From Pseudidiomarina atlantica (GTDB lineage Bacteria > Pseudomonadota > Gammaproteobacteria > Enterobacterales > Alteromonadaceae), in assembly GCF_000753735.1 (NCBI RefSeq), contig NZ_JPIN01000009.1, positions 1 to 64,000 of the forward strand: a stretch of 64,000 nt of DNA, read 5' to 3'. The number at the start of each line of letters is the position of its first letter. Within the stretch, counting starts at the first letter, position 1. The notes below the pieces were generated by a model that worked only from the letters and a program-made list of their open reading frames with translations, did no database searches and was not told where the DNA came from. The position numbers and the translations under genes are program-made. Below, piece after piece: positions 30,132 through 39,873 of this stretch.

Positions 30132-31320
30132 GAGCTAACCTCCGCTTGATGTTCGCTTGTACTACAAAATGGTCAAACAATGGCGCGAACACGTTAGCAA
30201 ACAAGATAGCTAACATGATGCCTTCTGGATAAGCTGGGTTTACCACCCGAATCAATACGGTCATCGCACCAATCAAGAAGCCGTAAGCAAATTTACCTTT
30301 GTTAGTAAATGATGCTGAGACTGGGTCAGTCGCCATGAACATCATACCAAAAGCAAAACCGCCTACTACAAGGTGCCAGTACCATGGCATAGCAAACATG
30401 GTATTGGTGTCACTGCCGATGGCATTGAATAATAACGATAGAGCAACCATGCCGGCGAATACACCGCCAACAATGCGCCAAGATGCGATGCGGAAGTAAA
30501 TCAGTGCCAAACCACCGATGAGAATCATCAGCGTTGAAACTTCACCCATTGAACCTTGGATATTGCCAAGGAAGGCGTTCCACCACAGGTCCATATCGGC
30601 AAAGTAGTTTTCACCGATGGCAGCTTGACCAAGCAAAGTTGCGCCCGAGAAACCATCTACTGCGGTCCAAACTTTATCGCCTGAAATCTGCGCTGGAAAA
30701 GCGAAGTACAAGAACGCACGGCCGGTCAGCGCTGGGTTTAAGAAGTTACGCCCAGTACCGCCAAAGATTTCTTTACCGATAACGACACCGAAGGTAATAC
30801 CTAAGGCGACCTGCCACAATGGGATAGTCGCGGGCAAGGTTAACGCAAACAGTACCGAGGTGACGAAGAAACCTTCGTTGACTTCGTGCTTACGTACGGT
30901 TGCAAATAACACTTCCCAGAAGCCGCCAACGATAAAGGTCGTAGCGTATACAGGCAGGAAGAAGCAAGCACCGTACCACATTTTGGTACCCCAACCGGCG
31001 TTGGCCATATCGCCACCAAACAGCTGGAACAAACCTACTTGCCAAACGTCCGCTAGTTCATAGCCGTTGCCCAGTGCCAAGAAGGCTTGGTTACCCACGT
31101 TGTACATGCCCCAGAACATGGCTGGGAAAGTCATCATCCAAACTAAGATCATGATGCGTTTCAGATCGACGTTATCGCGAACGTGAGTGGTTTTCTTCGT
31201 TACTTTGCCAGGGGTGTAGAGAATGGTCGCCACCGCTTCATACAGGGCATACCACTTTTCATACTTGCCACCTTTTTCAAAGTTCGGCTCAATCCGCTCA
31301 AGGTAGTTTTTTAAGCTCAT
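30124..31320 (-). CDS. nqrB: Na+-NQR subunit B (covalent FMN, Na+ channel)
   Basis: The product has 398 aa with about ten membrane helices. The flavinylation motif is FSGATLLGQ (about residue 223-231). NqrB also binds riboflavin and ubiquinone and forms the sodium path in the known Vibrio cholerae enzyme. It starts 2 bp after the nqrA stop. Confidence 0.97.
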   Translation of the reverse strand: MSLKNYLERIEPNFEKGGKYEKWYALYEAVATILYTPGKVTKKTTHVRDNVDLKRIMILVWMMTFPAMFWGMYNVGNQAFLALGNGYELADVWQVGLFQLFGGDMANAGWGTKMWYGACFFLPVYATTFIVGGFWEVLFATVRKHEVNEGFFVTSVLFALTLPATIPLWQVALGITFGVVIGKEIFGGTGRNFLNPALTGRAFLYFAFPAQISGDKVWTAVDGFSGATLLGQAAIGENYFADMDLWWNAFLGNIQGSMGEVSTLMILIGGLALIYFRIASWRIVGGVFAGMVALSLLFNAIGSDTNTMFAMPWYWHLVVGGFAFGMMFMATDPVSASFTNKGKFAYGFLIGAMTVLIRVVNPAYPEGIMLAILFANVFAPLFDHFVVQANIKRRLARG

Positions 31321-31322
31321 GA

Positions 31323-32663
31323 TTAGCCCTCTTTCTCAATCGTGGTCAACACGTTACGTAATACTGGACCGTACTCGTATTTGCCCGGGCAAACATAGGT
31401 ACATAGCGCCAAATCTTCTTCGTCCAACTCGAGACAGCCAAGTTGCTGTGCTTCGTCGGTGTCACCAGAAAGCAGGTCACGCAGCAAGATAGTCGGCAGA
31501 ATATCTAACGGCATCACGCGCTCATAGTTACCAATTGGCACCATTGCACGGTCAGAACCGTTGGTCGATGTGGTCATCGCGAACAATTTCTTCGGTGACA
31601 AATGGCCAGCGAATGCGCGGGTGATCGAGTGCTGATCCGTACCCGGTTTAATCCAGCCGAAGAGTTCTTTTTGATCACCTTCTAACAACACGCTGACTTG
31701 CATGTGGAAGCGACCTAGCCACTGGTGTGCGTCATCAACTTTATGACCATTCAACACCGAGCCTGAAATAATACGTTGCTTACCTTCGGCAAGTTCACCT
31801 TTGGTCAGCTCGACCAAGTTGGCGCCCATTTGGGTACGCAACAAACGCGGTTTATTGACGCTAGGACCACCTAGGGCAACCACACGACCGGTGTAGACTT
31901 CACCCGTGGTGAACAATTTACCGTAGGCAATAACGTCTTGATAATTAATGTGCCAAACGTGCTTTTTCATGCTCGCAGGCTGCAAGAAGTGAATATGCGT
32001 TCCGACCAAGCCAGCTGGGTGTGGGCCTTTAAAGCTCTCCAGTTGAACTTTGGCATCACCGGTCTCAACTTTAGCGTCAGCCGCCTTAGTTACGTAGACC
32101 TTGCCTTTGGTTAAGGTGGTGAGTACTTGCAAACCATCGACGAACGCTTGTTGTTGCTCGGCGATGATGACGCTCGGATCAGCTGCCAATGGATTGGTAT
32201 CCATCGCGTTCACGAAAATCGCTACAGGTTCTGCATCTAGTTTTGGCGAGCGACTGAACGGACGGGTGCGTAAGGCTACCCATTGCCCTGAGTTGTTTAA
32301 CTGTTCAACAACTTGTTCGCGATCTAGGTTGGCAAGCTCTTTGCTGTCGTACTTGGTGAAGGTTTCTTGCTCATCGCCATCGATTTCTATAACAACAGCT
32401 TGCAAGACACGCTTCGCACCACGTAAAACGTCTTTAACGACGCCAGCAGCAGGAGCGGTAAATTTGACGCCTGGGTTTTTCTTGTCTTCGAAAAGTACTT
32501 GGCCTTTTTTAACGCGGTCTTCAACCTTGACATGCATGGTTGGACGCATACCGACGTACTCTTCACCCAAAACGGCAACGGTGGTGATGGATTGACCATC
32601 TTCGATAGTTTGCTGGGGTGCACCCTTGATTGGGATGTCCAGCCCTTTCTTGATCGTAATCAT
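31323..32663 (-). CDS. nqrA: Na+-NQR subunit A
   Basis: The product has 446 aa from the ATG at 32663, which gives the usual NqrA start ([12 protein letters not shown]). An in-frame GTG at 32675 would add four residues. Neither start has a clear ribosome binding site (CGAG lies too near one and too far from the other), so the choice rests on family comparison. NqrA is the large peripheral subunit on the cytoplasmic side. It is the first gene of the six-gene nqr operon; apbE, nqrM and the desulfurase fusion follow on the same strand. Confidence 0.95.
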   Translation of the reverse strand: MITIKKGLDIPIKGAPQQTIEDGQSITTVAVLGEEYVGMRPTMHVKVEDRVKKGQVLFEDKKNPGVKFTAPAAGVVKDVLRGAKRVLQAVVIEIDGDEQETFTKYDSKELANLDREQVVEQLNNSGQWVALRTRPFSRSPKLDAEPVAIFVNAMDTNPLAADPSVIIAEQQQAFVDGLQVLTTLTKGKVYVTKAADAKVETGDAKVQLESFKGPHPAGLVGTHIHFLQPASMKKHVWHINYQDVIAYGKLFTTGEVYTGRVVALGGPSVNKPRLLRTQMGANLVELTKGELAEGKQRIISGSVLNGHKVDDAHQWLGRFHMQVSVLLEGDQKELFGWIKPGTDQHSITRAFAGHLSPKKLFAMTTSTNGSDRAMVPIGNYERVMPLDILPTILLRDLLSGDTDEAQQLGCLELDEEDLALCTYVCPGKYEYGPVLRNVLTTIEKEG

Positions 32664-32748
32664 ACGCGTTTGCACTACTCGTTAGGGAAGATGAATCTTT
32701 CTCCAGCTACGTGTTTCTTGTAACTGAAACCTGATAAATCAAAGGGTT

Positions 32749-32786
32749 AGCGCAATAATTCCCGTAAGCCGAGCAGCTATTGCGCT
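32749..32786 (-). promoter_or_regulatory. Hairpin in the nqrA leader
   Basis: AGCGCAATA (32749-32757) and TATTGCGCT (32778-32786) form a perfect 9-bp stem around a 20-nt loop. It lies about 85-125 nt upstream of the nqrA start. A TATAAA-like -10 candidate is further upstream at about 32796-32801, so the hairpin would be in the 5' untranslated RNA. I know no named riboswitch that it matches. Function unknown. Confidence 0.4.
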
Positions 32787-32830
32787 GACCAAATTTTATA
32801 CATAGTCACCTAGGGCGGGCATTTTAGCAC

Positions 32831-32867
32831 TTTTGTGCCGCAGGTTGCCACCTTAGACGGCACAAAA
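32831..32867 (-). terminator. Strong hairpin downstream of fabV, atypical terminator
   Basis: TTTTGTGCCG (32831-32840) and CGGCACAAAA (32858-32867) make a perfect 10-bp stem. The loop contains a second small stem (AGGT/ACCT). It lies 48 bp past the fabV stop. There is no long T-run after the stem on the minus strand, though the stem ends in four A/T pairs. It could end the fabV transcript or insulate the nqr promoter. Confidence 0.55.
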
Positions 32868-32914
32868 ATTGTGGATTTATGACAGTTCTTTTGGGGTAGT
32901 TTGCCCGTAAAACT

Positions 32915-34096
32915 TTACGACCAAGTTACCACCGGATCGACATCAGCTTCATAGTCGACACCGGCAAGTCCAAAGCCAAACAGCTTCAAGAAATCAGCGT
33001 GATATTCTTTGTAATCAGCCAACTCATGGAAGTTGTCTTGATTAACCTGATCCCATAAGGCTTTAACTTTGGCTTGAGTGGCATCATTGGTCTCTTTACC
33101 GTCCATGCGTAAGCGGCCATCTTCATCAAGCGTCGGCTCAGCTGCATAAAGACCTTCGGTAAACAGGCGATAGATTTGCTCGATACATCCTTCGTGCGTG
33201 CCCTCTTCTTTCATTACCCCGTAAATCAGCGAGATGTAGAGTGGCATTACTGGAATCGCCGAGCTGGCTTGAGTGACCAAGGCTTTCAACGATGACACAT
33301 AAGCTTCAACATTAAGTGCGCTGTGGTCTTGACGAATCGCCGCCGCCGCACGGTCTAAGTCTTCTTTCGCTTTACCGATAGTCGCATGTCCATAAATCGG
33401 CCAAGTGAGTTCTTTACCGATGTAGGTGTACGCCGTCGTTTTCGCATTTGGTGCCAACACTCCGGCCGCATCGAGCGCTGATAGCCAACGTTCCCAGTCT
33501 TCACCACCCATAACTTTTACCGTATTGGCGATTTCTTCGTCATTAGCTGGTTCGAGGGTGATTTCCTTGACTTCATCTTTGTCAGTATCGTAGGTTTTCG
33601 TGGTATATGCCTGCCCTACTGGTTTCAAGGTTGAGCTATACACTTCACCCGTTTCTGGGTCCTTGCGCTTGGGCGATGCCAAACTATAAATCACCAAATC
33701 TACCTGACCTAAGTCAGCTTTAATTTGTGCAATCGTCTGCGCTTTAATTTCGTCAGAAAACGCGTCGCCATTGATACTATGAGCATACAAGCCCGCTTTG
33801 TTCGCCTCTTCATGGAACGCCGCGGTATTGTACCAACCGGCAGTGGCGGTTCGCTTTTCGGTCGGCTCTTTCTCAAAACACACGCCGATGGTTTGTGCGC
33901 CAGCGCCGAACGCCGCAGTGATGCGCGATGCAAGACCATAACCGGTCGAGCAACCAATCACCAAAACGCGCTTCGGTGCATTGTCTATTTTCGGCTGTTG
34001 CTGAATGTACTCGATTTGCTCACGCACATGCGCAGCACAGCCCACTGGATGTGCGTTGGTGCAAATGAAACCACGAATTTTGGGTTGAATAACCAT
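32915..34096 (-). CDS. fabV: FabV enoyl-ACP reductase
   Basis: The product has 393 aa. The N-terminus IRGFICTNAHPVGC, the nucleotide-binding GCSTGYGLASR (about residues 50-60) and the catalytic Y-x8-K motif (YTYIGKELTWPIYGHATIGK, about residues 225-245) identify FabV. FabV makes the last reduction in each fatty-acid elongation cycle with NADH. It is the triclosan-resistant alternative to FabI. The gene is monocistronic between bolA and nqr. Confidence 0.96.
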   Translation of the reverse strand: MVIQPKIRGFICTNAHPVGCAAHVREQIEYIQQQPKIDNAPKRVLVIGCSTGYGLASRITAAFGAGAQTIGVCFEKEPTEKRTATAGWYNTAAFHEEANKAGLYAHSINGDAFSDEIKAQTIAQIKADLGQVDLVIYSLASPKRKDPETGEVYSSTLKPVGQAYTTKTYDTDKDEVKEITLEPANDEEIANTVKVMGGEDWERWLSALDAAGVLAPNAKTTAYTYIGKELTWPIYGHATIGKAKEDLDRAAAAIRQDHSALNVEAYVSSLKALVTQASSAIPVMPLYISLIYGVMKEEGTHEGCIEQIYRLFTEGLYAAEPTLDEDGRLRMDGKETNDATQAKVKALWDQVNQDNFHELADYKEYHADFLKLFGFGLAGVDYEADVDPVVTWS

Positions 34097-34163
34097 TGCT
34101 GATCCCTGTTTTTCTCGATAATTACGTGCAGTTTAACCGACCCATGTCGGAAAACACATCTGA

Positions 34164-34475
34164 TTAGTTTAGCTGGCTACCGCCACGACAAGCAGGTGAT
34201 GCTGGTACCTTACCAAGCTCCTGCCACTCTTCTGGACTGTAGGTGTGCAAAGCGAGCGCATGAATGGGGCCTGCTAATAATTCGGCGACCACCTTATTTA
34301 CGCTACGGTGGCGCTGCAGCAATCGTTGTCCAGCGAAGCTTTCACTGACTATAACTAACTTGAAATGGGAGTCGTCGGTCGGTGTGCCATGCATGTGGCT
34401 TTCGTTGATCACCTCGAGATGCGCGGGTTGTAAGGCTGCTGTTAGAAGTTCTGTCAATTGCTGCTGAGTACTCAT
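34164..34475 (-). CDS. bolA: BolA-family protein
   Basis: The product has 103 aa from the ATG at 34475, which has a strong GGAGG 6 nt upstream. A longer open frame from 34643 runs through the neighbouring gene in another frame and is not believable. The BolA fold is clear: LEVINESHMHG, then FKLVIVSESFAGQRLLQRHRSVNKVV, and the conserved His in HALALHTYS. BolA proteins bind glutaredoxin-held Fe-S clusters and influence cell shape and stress responses. The start is 1 nt after the stop of the lipoprotein gene, so the two are coupled. Confidence 0.92.
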   Translation of the reverse strand: MSTQQQLTELLTAALQPAHLEVINESHMHGTPTDDSHFKLVIVSESFAGQRLLQRHRSVNKVVAELLAGPIHALALHTYSPEEWQELGKVPASPACRGGSQLN

Positions 34476-34476
34476 C

Positions 34477-34953
34477 TCAATCCTCCGCCAAAGTATTATC
34501 CAGAGCACTAAAACAAATTGTGTCATCACGCCCCAAACGTGCAAGCGCATCAAATACTGAGGGCTCAGTCTCGCCATAGGGATAAGCGATGCGATAAAAC
34601 TGTGAGCTCTGAGTCCCCCACTCTTGATACAGCAGTACCCCATGTTCGTGATACAAATTCGCCACTTGATTCAATCCCTCTGCTCGGTAGTCCGGAAATG
34701 CCGAAACTTCACCGGTCAGGCGCCAGCGATTTAAATCACCAGGCTCAGCTAACAGAGCGGTATTAACGCGATTGCGGCAAAAGCTAAGTTGCAAGGTTGC
34801 AGCGCTTACTTGCCAGTCGCGATTGGGCAACTGTAACAGGTCAATCTCAGCAATTAGCGCTGCAGCTGAGGCATCATCTGCTGGTTGTGGCGTGCAAGCG
34901 CTTAAGCTCGCACATGCGATAAGGGTCATGACAAAGTGTGAAGATCGAACCAC
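34477..34953 (-). CDS. Hypothetical lipoprotein upstream of bolA
   Basis: The product has 158 aa from a GTG start. The N-terminus is a lipoprotein signal with lipobox LSAC (Cys20). The rest contains no motif that I can name; two Cys residues (FCRNR, TICFSA) may form a disulfide in the periplasm. It overlaps closely with bolA (TGA-G-ATG). This lipoprotein-bolA pair is the only clue to its function. Confidence 0.72.
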   Translation of the reverse strand: MVRSSHFVMTLIACASLSACTPQPADDASAAALIAEIDLLQLPNRDWQVSAATLQLSFCRNRVNTALLAEPGDLNRWRLTGEVSAFPDYRAEGLNQVANLYHEHGVLLYQEWGTQSSQFYRIAYPYGETEPSVFDALARLGRDDTICFSALDNTLAED

Positions 34954-34984
34954 CTGCGCAGCCTCGTAAACGTTGAGAGGAATA

Positions 34985-35080
34985 GTGCAGCATGATACCG
35001 AAGTTGGGGGAAGATGAAAGTGGGAACATCCGTGTCCCTGTGAAACGGTGTTGCTCCTTAACTCCGTTTCGTAATCCTGA
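34985..35080 (-). other. Intergenic inverted repeats between antiporter and lipoprotein genes
   Basis: On the minus strand GAAACGG and CCGTTTC enclose 15 nt (about 35043-35071 on plus). A short GGGACA/TGTTCCC-like stem follows (about 35025-35041). There is no T-run or reading frame of substance. It may be a leader structure for the lipoprotein-bolA transcript or the 3' end of the antiporter transcript. I do not match it to any known RNA. Confidence 0.3.
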
Positions 35081-35144
35081 AAACAATTTTAAACAGCATG
35101 TTTACAAATTGCAACCTTCATCACAACATTTTATAAACGTCCGT

Positions 35145-36974
35145 TTATTCTTTTTCTTTGTGTTGGTTAACTGATTGTTCTGCCGCAGTTTCTTCTGCGG
35201 TTACTAGGGCAATGATATGCCAGCCAGCCTTCGGCTCAAATTTATGATCGCTAGTAAAGACATGACAAAAACCACGATCATCGAGCGCAAACATAGGTGT
35301 CGCGCGGTTACCATAACGCTCTTGATAGTCGCGAAAAGTAAAGCTCTCGGTCAACGAGGTGGTTTTCATTTGCGCACCTTGAAACGCCAAACTCGCTAAC
35401 TTTGAGAACGTCACGCCCTTGCCGAATAACTTCAAACGCGCGCGGTAACTTTCCGATAATTGATTACGCGCTGGCGCATCGTGCTCGTTGCTCGGTAAAC
35501 CGAAGATTTTTTCACTATTGAACCAATCCATGAAATGCAGGGCGACAACGGGGTTTAGCTGCTTGTATGGCGACATAATCAAGACACGGCCGATACCGGT
35601 CAAATCCATATTATTTTCGGCATGTTCCGACGTCGGGTTACCAAAATACACGGGTAAATTTTCCATCCGTGCCTGTTTCACATTCTCCCAGTTGGTATCT
35701 GCCAATAGCACTGGCAAATCATGGTCTTTTAATGCTTTTGCTACCCGCCGCGCCATCACATTGGCACCAAAAATCAGAAAGCCGTGAGCGGGTGGTTCGC
35801 GCAGCTTTAATAAGTGCGCAAAAGGTTTCGCAGTAAGGCTTTGCAATACTACGGTACTCATGATCACGAGGAACACTAACGGCACTAGCAGTTCTGCTTC
35901 GGCCCAACCGTTTTGCTGAAGCTTAAGCGCAAATAATGCTGACACCGCTGCCGCCACTATCCCGCGTGGTGCTATCCAGGACAGCAAGGCTTTTTCTTTA
36001 AAATTCAACTGCGTACCGATGGCAGAAATCCAGACGCTCAACGGACGTACCACGAAGATAATAATCGCCAACAGCACCACTGCAGGCATTCCAAGTTGGC
36101 TAAACGTTTCGATATTGAGGCGGGCAGCCAAAATAATGAAGAGTCCAGAGATCAGCAATACACTCAAGGTTTCTTTGAACTCGAGGATATCGTCCAAATC
36201 CAAATTCTTGGTGTTGGCCATGACCATGCCCATCACCGTAACCGTGAGCAGTCCCGACTCATGTTGCAGCGCGTTCGATAGCGCAAACACACCAAGCACA
36301 CACGCCAAGGTCGCGACATTATTTAAATAGTGGGGGAACCAACCTTTGGTAAGCGCAATACCTAACACTTTGCCCGCCGCATACCCCAAGGCAAAGCCGA
36401 CGCCAATGGTAATCGCAAAAGCTTGCATGGCATGCGCCATACCGGCGCCTTGGCTCGCAATAATGAATTCATAGACGAGTACGGCTAGCAACGCACCGAC
36501 GGGATCGATGATAATGCCTTCCCAGCGCAAAATATTGGCAATATTGGCTTTTGGCCGCACTGAACGTAGCATCGGCATGATCACCGTGGGTCCCGTAACC
36601 ACCACGAGCGCACCGAACAACGCCGCCAGCTCCCAACCAAAGTCCAGCAACAGATAAGCCACGATTGAGATACTCACCCAGGTGACCAGCACGCCAATGC
36701 TGACAAGATTCGTGACCATTCGACCATGACCGCGAATCTCTTCCATTTTGAGCGTCAAACTGCCCTCAAAAAGAATGATGGCAACCGATAACGAAACTAA
36801 CGGAAACAACACATCGCCAAACACCGCATCCGGGTCGAGCCAGCCAAGTCCTGGGCCGACCAACATCCCCACCAATAGCAGTGGCAAAATTGCTGGAATT
36901 TTTAATCGCCAAGCCGACCATTGACAGAAAATGGACAGCACGCCGATAAGCGCAAGTGCAGACATATTCGACAT
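35145..36974 (-). CDS. CPA1-type cation:proton antiporter with RCK-like C-terminal domain
   Basis: The product has 609 aa. About twelve membrane helices (residues 5 to about 395) carry the Na+/H+ exchanger motifs. The C-terminal third begins FLIFGANVMARRVAKAL (about residue 410). It resembles a TrkA-N/RCK Rossmann domain in which the usual glycine-rich loop is altered. Such proteins exchange Na+ or K+ for H+ and may be gated by nucleotide. It diverges from the Fe(III) transporter operon, with a 191-bp shared regulatory gap. Confidence 0.85.
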   Translation of the reverse strand: MSNMSALALIGVLSIFCQWSAWRLKIPAILPLLLVGMLVGPGLGWLDPDAVFGDVLFPLVSLSVAIILFEGSLTLKMEEIRGHGRMVTNLVSIGVLVTWVSISIVAYLLLDFGWELAALFGALVVVTGPTVIMPMLRSVRPKANIANILRWEGIIIDPVGALLAVLVYEFIIASQGAGMAHAMQAFAITIGVGFALGYAAGKVLGIALTKGWFPHYLNNVATLACVLGVFALSNALQHESGLLTVTVMGMVMANTKNLDLDDILEFKETLSVLLISGLFIILAARLNIETFSQLGMPAVVLLAIIIFVVRPLSVWISAIGTQLNFKEKALLSWIAPRGIVAAAVSALFALKLQQNGWAEAELLVPLVFLVIMSTVVLQSLTAKPFAHLLKLREPPAHGFLIFGANVMARRVAKALKDHDLPVLLADTNWENVKQARMENLPVYFGNPTSEHAENNMDLTGIGRVLIMSPYKQLNPVVALHFMDWFNSEKIFGLPSNEHDAPARNQLSESYRARLKLFGKGVTFSKLASLAFQGAQMKTTSLTESFTFRDYQERYGNRATPMFALDDRGFCHVFTSDHKFEPKAGWHIIALVTAEETAAEQSVNQHKEKE

Positions 36975-37087
36975 AAAATTTAATTCTCCCTGTCATGGCA
37001 ACGACTTAGCATGGAGTCACCGATGAATAAGTTGTAAATCCAAGTTTACTTGCAAAAAATGACTCTCGAAAGAAATACCTACAATGG

Positions 37088-37106
37088 TTTGTTGATAATC
37101 ATTCGC
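37088..37106 (+). promoter_or_regulatory. Fur box upstream of the Fe(III) ABC transporter
   Basis: TTTGTTGATAATCATTCGC matches 13 of 19 positions of the Fur consensus GATAATGATAATCATTATC, with an unbroken run of ten (GATAATCATT). It lies about 60 bp before the start of the iron-binding protein gene. The site is seen; Fur regulation is inferred and fits the gene function. Confidence 0.8.
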
Positions 37107-37165
37107 ATTTGCGTACAATAACGGTATCAGATTTGCTTCATGCACCATTACGAGGGTAACAATTT

Positions 37166-38194
37166 ATGCGATTACCGAAAATGCAAAAACTTCTTTCTTT
37201 GAGCGCAGTTGCGCTCGCCTGTTCTGCTACTTTAGCACAGGCTGCTACGCTTAACGTCTACTCGGCACGTAAAGAAGCTTTGATTAAACCAGTACTCGAA
37301 CAGTTTACCGAGCAAACCGGCATCGAAGTACGCCTGCTCACTGGTAACGGGAATGCGCTGTTAGCGCGGCTCGAAAATGAAGGTGAGAACAGCCCTGCAG
37401 ATCTGTTTTTAACTGTCGATGCTGGTAATTTGCATCGTGCTGCCGAAGCAGGAATCTTCCAACCCATTACCAACGATGAAGTACTCAAACAAGTGCCCAG
37501 CTATTTGCATGGTAGCGATAACTTGTGGATTGGCTTAAGTTTGCGCGCCCGGCCGATTTTTTATGCAAAAGATCGTGTCGACCCAACCACCCTTAAAGGT
37601 TATGAAAGCCTTGCCGACGCAGCTTGGGAAAATAAAGTCTGTATTCGTTCGTCAGACAACATTTACAATCAGTCGCTGACCGCAGCACTCATTGAGCATT
37701 GGGGCGAAGCGAAAACGGAAACTTGGGTGGAAGGTCTAGTCAGCAACTTTGCTCGGCCACCGGTCGGCGGTGACCGCGACCAAATTAAAGCAGTTGCAGC
37801 TGGTATTTGTGACGTCGCAGTCGCGAATACGTATTACTTTGGCTTAATGCAAACTTCCAGCGATGCTGAAGAACGTGCAGCCGCCGAGAAAGTCAGCATT
37901 TTCTGGCCAAATCAAGATGAGTTCGGCACTCACGTGAACGTATCTGGTATTGGCCTGACCCAGCATGCGAAAAACAAAGCCGAAGCTGAACAACTTATCG
38001 CCTTCTTATTGTCGCCAGAAGCACAAGCTTGGTATGCTGCCACCAACAACGAATACCCCGCTGTAACCGACGTTGAATGGAGCGAAACCTTGCAAGCTTG
38101 GGGTGAGTTTAAAATGGATGATCTCGAAATGCGTTATCTTGGCGAAAACAATGCCGATGCCGTGAAACTGATGAACCGCGCGGGCTGGCGTTGA
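37166..38194 (+). CDS. Fe(III) ABC transporter periplasmic binding protein (FbpA/FutA type)
   Basis: The product has 342 aa with a signal peptide ending at AQA. The mature start LNVYSARKE is typical of the FbpA/FutA/AfuA ferric-ion binders. The paired tyrosines in ANTYYFG (about residue 225) are the usual Fe(III) ligands, and VDAGNLHRA is another family motif. It catches ferric ion in the periplasm for the permease and ATPase encoded next. Its TGA overlaps the region of the permease start. The Fur box upstream supports iron repression. Confidence 0.93.
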   Translation: MRLPKMQKLLSLSAVALACSATLAQAATLNVYSARKEALIKPVLEQFTEQTGIEVRLLTGNGNALLARLENEGENSPADLFLTVDAGNLHRAAEAGIFQPITNDEVLKQVPSYLHGSDNLWIGLSLRARPIFYAKDRVDPTTLKGYESLADAAWENKVCIRSSDNIYNQSLTAALIEHWGEAKTETWVEGLVSNFARPPVGGDRDQIKAVAAGICDVAVANTYYFGLMQTSSDAEERAAAEKVSIFWPNQDEFGTHVNVSGIGLTQHAKNKAEAEQLIAFLLSPEAQAWYAATNNEYPAVTDVEWSETLQAWGEFKMDDLEMRYLGENNADAVKLMNRAGWR

Positions 38195-38205
38195 TTCCAC
38201 AAAGA

Positions 38206-39873
38206 ATGTCACAAAGCTGGCGCCAGTGGTCCTTGATAGCCTCAGCCATCGTGTTGGGGCTACCCTTGTTGGTGATTGTCTTGGCTTTGCTGAAGCTACC
38301 ATTTGGCGGTGACTTCAGCACCCTATCTCACTTATGGCAAACGGTTATTCCTGAGTATGTCCAGCATTCCCTAACGCTCATGGTGGGGGTTGCCTTAGGA
38401 GTAATTTTGCTCGGTGTTAGCACCGCTTGGCTGACAACGAGCTGTCGCTTTCCCGGGCAAAAACTGTTGAGCTGGGCGTTGTTATTACCGCTCGCTATGC
38501 CCGCTTATATTACTGCCTACACTTATACCGGCATGCTTGATTTCAGCGGCCCAGTACAAAGCACTTTGCGCGATTGGTTTGATTGGGGCTATGGCGATTA
38601 TTGGTTCCCACAAATTCGCAGTATTGGCGGTGCCATCGCCGTCTTAAGTTTAGTGCTTTATCCTTATGTTTATCTTATTGCGCGGGCAACCTTTTTACAG
38701 CAATCGGCGACCACCTTAGAAGCGGGCCGCAGTCTTGGTTTATCGCCGTGGCAATGCTTTTTGCGCATCGCCCTGCCGCTGGCGCGCCCAGCCATTGTTA
38801 CCGGCACTACCCTCGCCCTAATGGAAACACTCGCCGATTACGGCACCGTGCAATACTTTGGCGTTACCACATTTACCACAGGTATTTTCCGCACTTGGTA
38901 CGGCTTAGGCGACCTGAATGGTGCGTTGCAGCTTGCGGGGCTGCTATTAAGTGCGGTTATAGCGCTTATTTTACTGGAGCGTTGGTCGCGCAATAAAGCG
39001 CGTTACGATCAACGTAATCCACGCCCCGCTGCGGCATTCGAGCTGCGTGGCGGCAAAGCATGGTTAGCCAGTCTTGCTTGCTGGTTGCCGCTGCTATTTG
39101 GCTTTTTACTGCCAGCGTTACAGCTTACGGTATGGTCAGTTGAGCGTTGGCAGGTTTGGACTGACGCTGATTTCTGGGGCCTTGCTTGGAACAGCTTTAG
39201 TCTAGCTCTCATCGCTGCCATGCTGGTTGTTATTATCGCCCTATGGCTTGCCTATGGTCGCCGCCAATTGCCGGTACGCGCCGTGCGTATAAGTGTCGGT
39301 TTTGCCGGTTTAGGTTACGCGATCCCTGGCCTTGTCATCGCCGTAGGTCTACTAGTGTTGCTCACCGCAGTTGATCACGCAGTCATTGCCACCAGTAAGC
39401 AACTTTTCGATTGGAATCCGGGCTTACTATTATCCGGCACCCTTTTCGCGTTGTTGTTTGCATACACCGTTCGCTTCCTGAGCGTTGCTATTCAAACTTT
39501 GCAAGCAGGCTTAGCCGAAATTCGTCCGAGCATGGACGAGGCAGCGCGTATTCATGGCTATCGACCGTTCCAAGTATTGCGACACATTCATTTACCGCTG
39601 TTGCGACCCAGCGTCCTCACGGCCATTATTCTTGTCGGCGTTGATGTACTTAAAGAACTCCCGGCAACACTGGTGTTACGCCCGTTTGATTTCAATACGC
39701 TGGCGGTAAGAGCTTACGAAATGGCGGGCGATGAACGACTTGCCGACGCTGGACCACCGGCGCTGATGATGGTCCTAGTGGGATTATTACCGGTTATTCT
39801 GCTGTCTCGCGCTATGCTAAAATCGCAACAAAATGCTTTGAAGGAGCCTGATTTTGTCCCTGTTACAGCTTGA
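38206..39873 (+). CDS. Fe(III) ABC transporter permease (two fused permease units)
   Basis: The product has 555 aa from the ATG at 38206. A TTG at 38191 overlapping the preceding stop would add five residues. Neither start has a strong ribosome binding site, so the choice is uncertain. About twelve membrane helices contain two copies of the permease EAA loop. These are LEAGRSLGLSPWQCFLRIALP (about residues 172-192) and MDEAARIHGYRPFQVLRHIHLP (about residue 445-466), each meeting one ATPase subunit. This is the FbpB pattern. Translation is coupled with both neighbours. Confidence 0.92.
   Translation: MSQSWRQWSLIASAIVLGLPLLVIVLALLKLPFGGDFSTLSHLWQTVIPEYVQHSLTLMVGVALGVILLGVSTAWLTTSCRFPGQKLLSWALLLPLAMPAYITAYTYTGMLDFSGPVQSTLRDWFDWGYGDYWFPQIRSIGGAIAVLSLVLYPYVYLIARATFLQQSATTLEAGRSLGLSPWQCFLRIALPLARPAIVTGTTLALMETLADYGTVQYFGVTTFTTGIFRTWYGLGDLNGALQLAGLLLSAVIALILLERWSRNKARYDQRNPRPAAAFELRGGKAWLASLACWLPLLFGFLLPALQLTVWSVERWQVWTDADFWGLAWNSFSLALIAAMLVVIIALWLAYGRRQLPVRAVRISVGFAGLGYAIPGLVIAVGLLVLLTAVDHAVIATSKQLFDWNPGLLLSGTLFALLFAYTVRFLSVAIQTLQAGLAEIRPSMDEAARIHGYRPFQVLRHIHLPLLRPSVLTAIILVGVDVLKELPATLVLRPFDFNTLAVRAYEMAGDERLADAGPPALMMVLVGLLPVILLSRAMLKSQQNALKEPDFVPVTA

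Noticed and set aside
34476..34643. N-terminal extension of bolA
   Set aside because: It reads through the lipoprotein gene in a second frame. The inner ATG has GGAGG and gives a normal BolA length.
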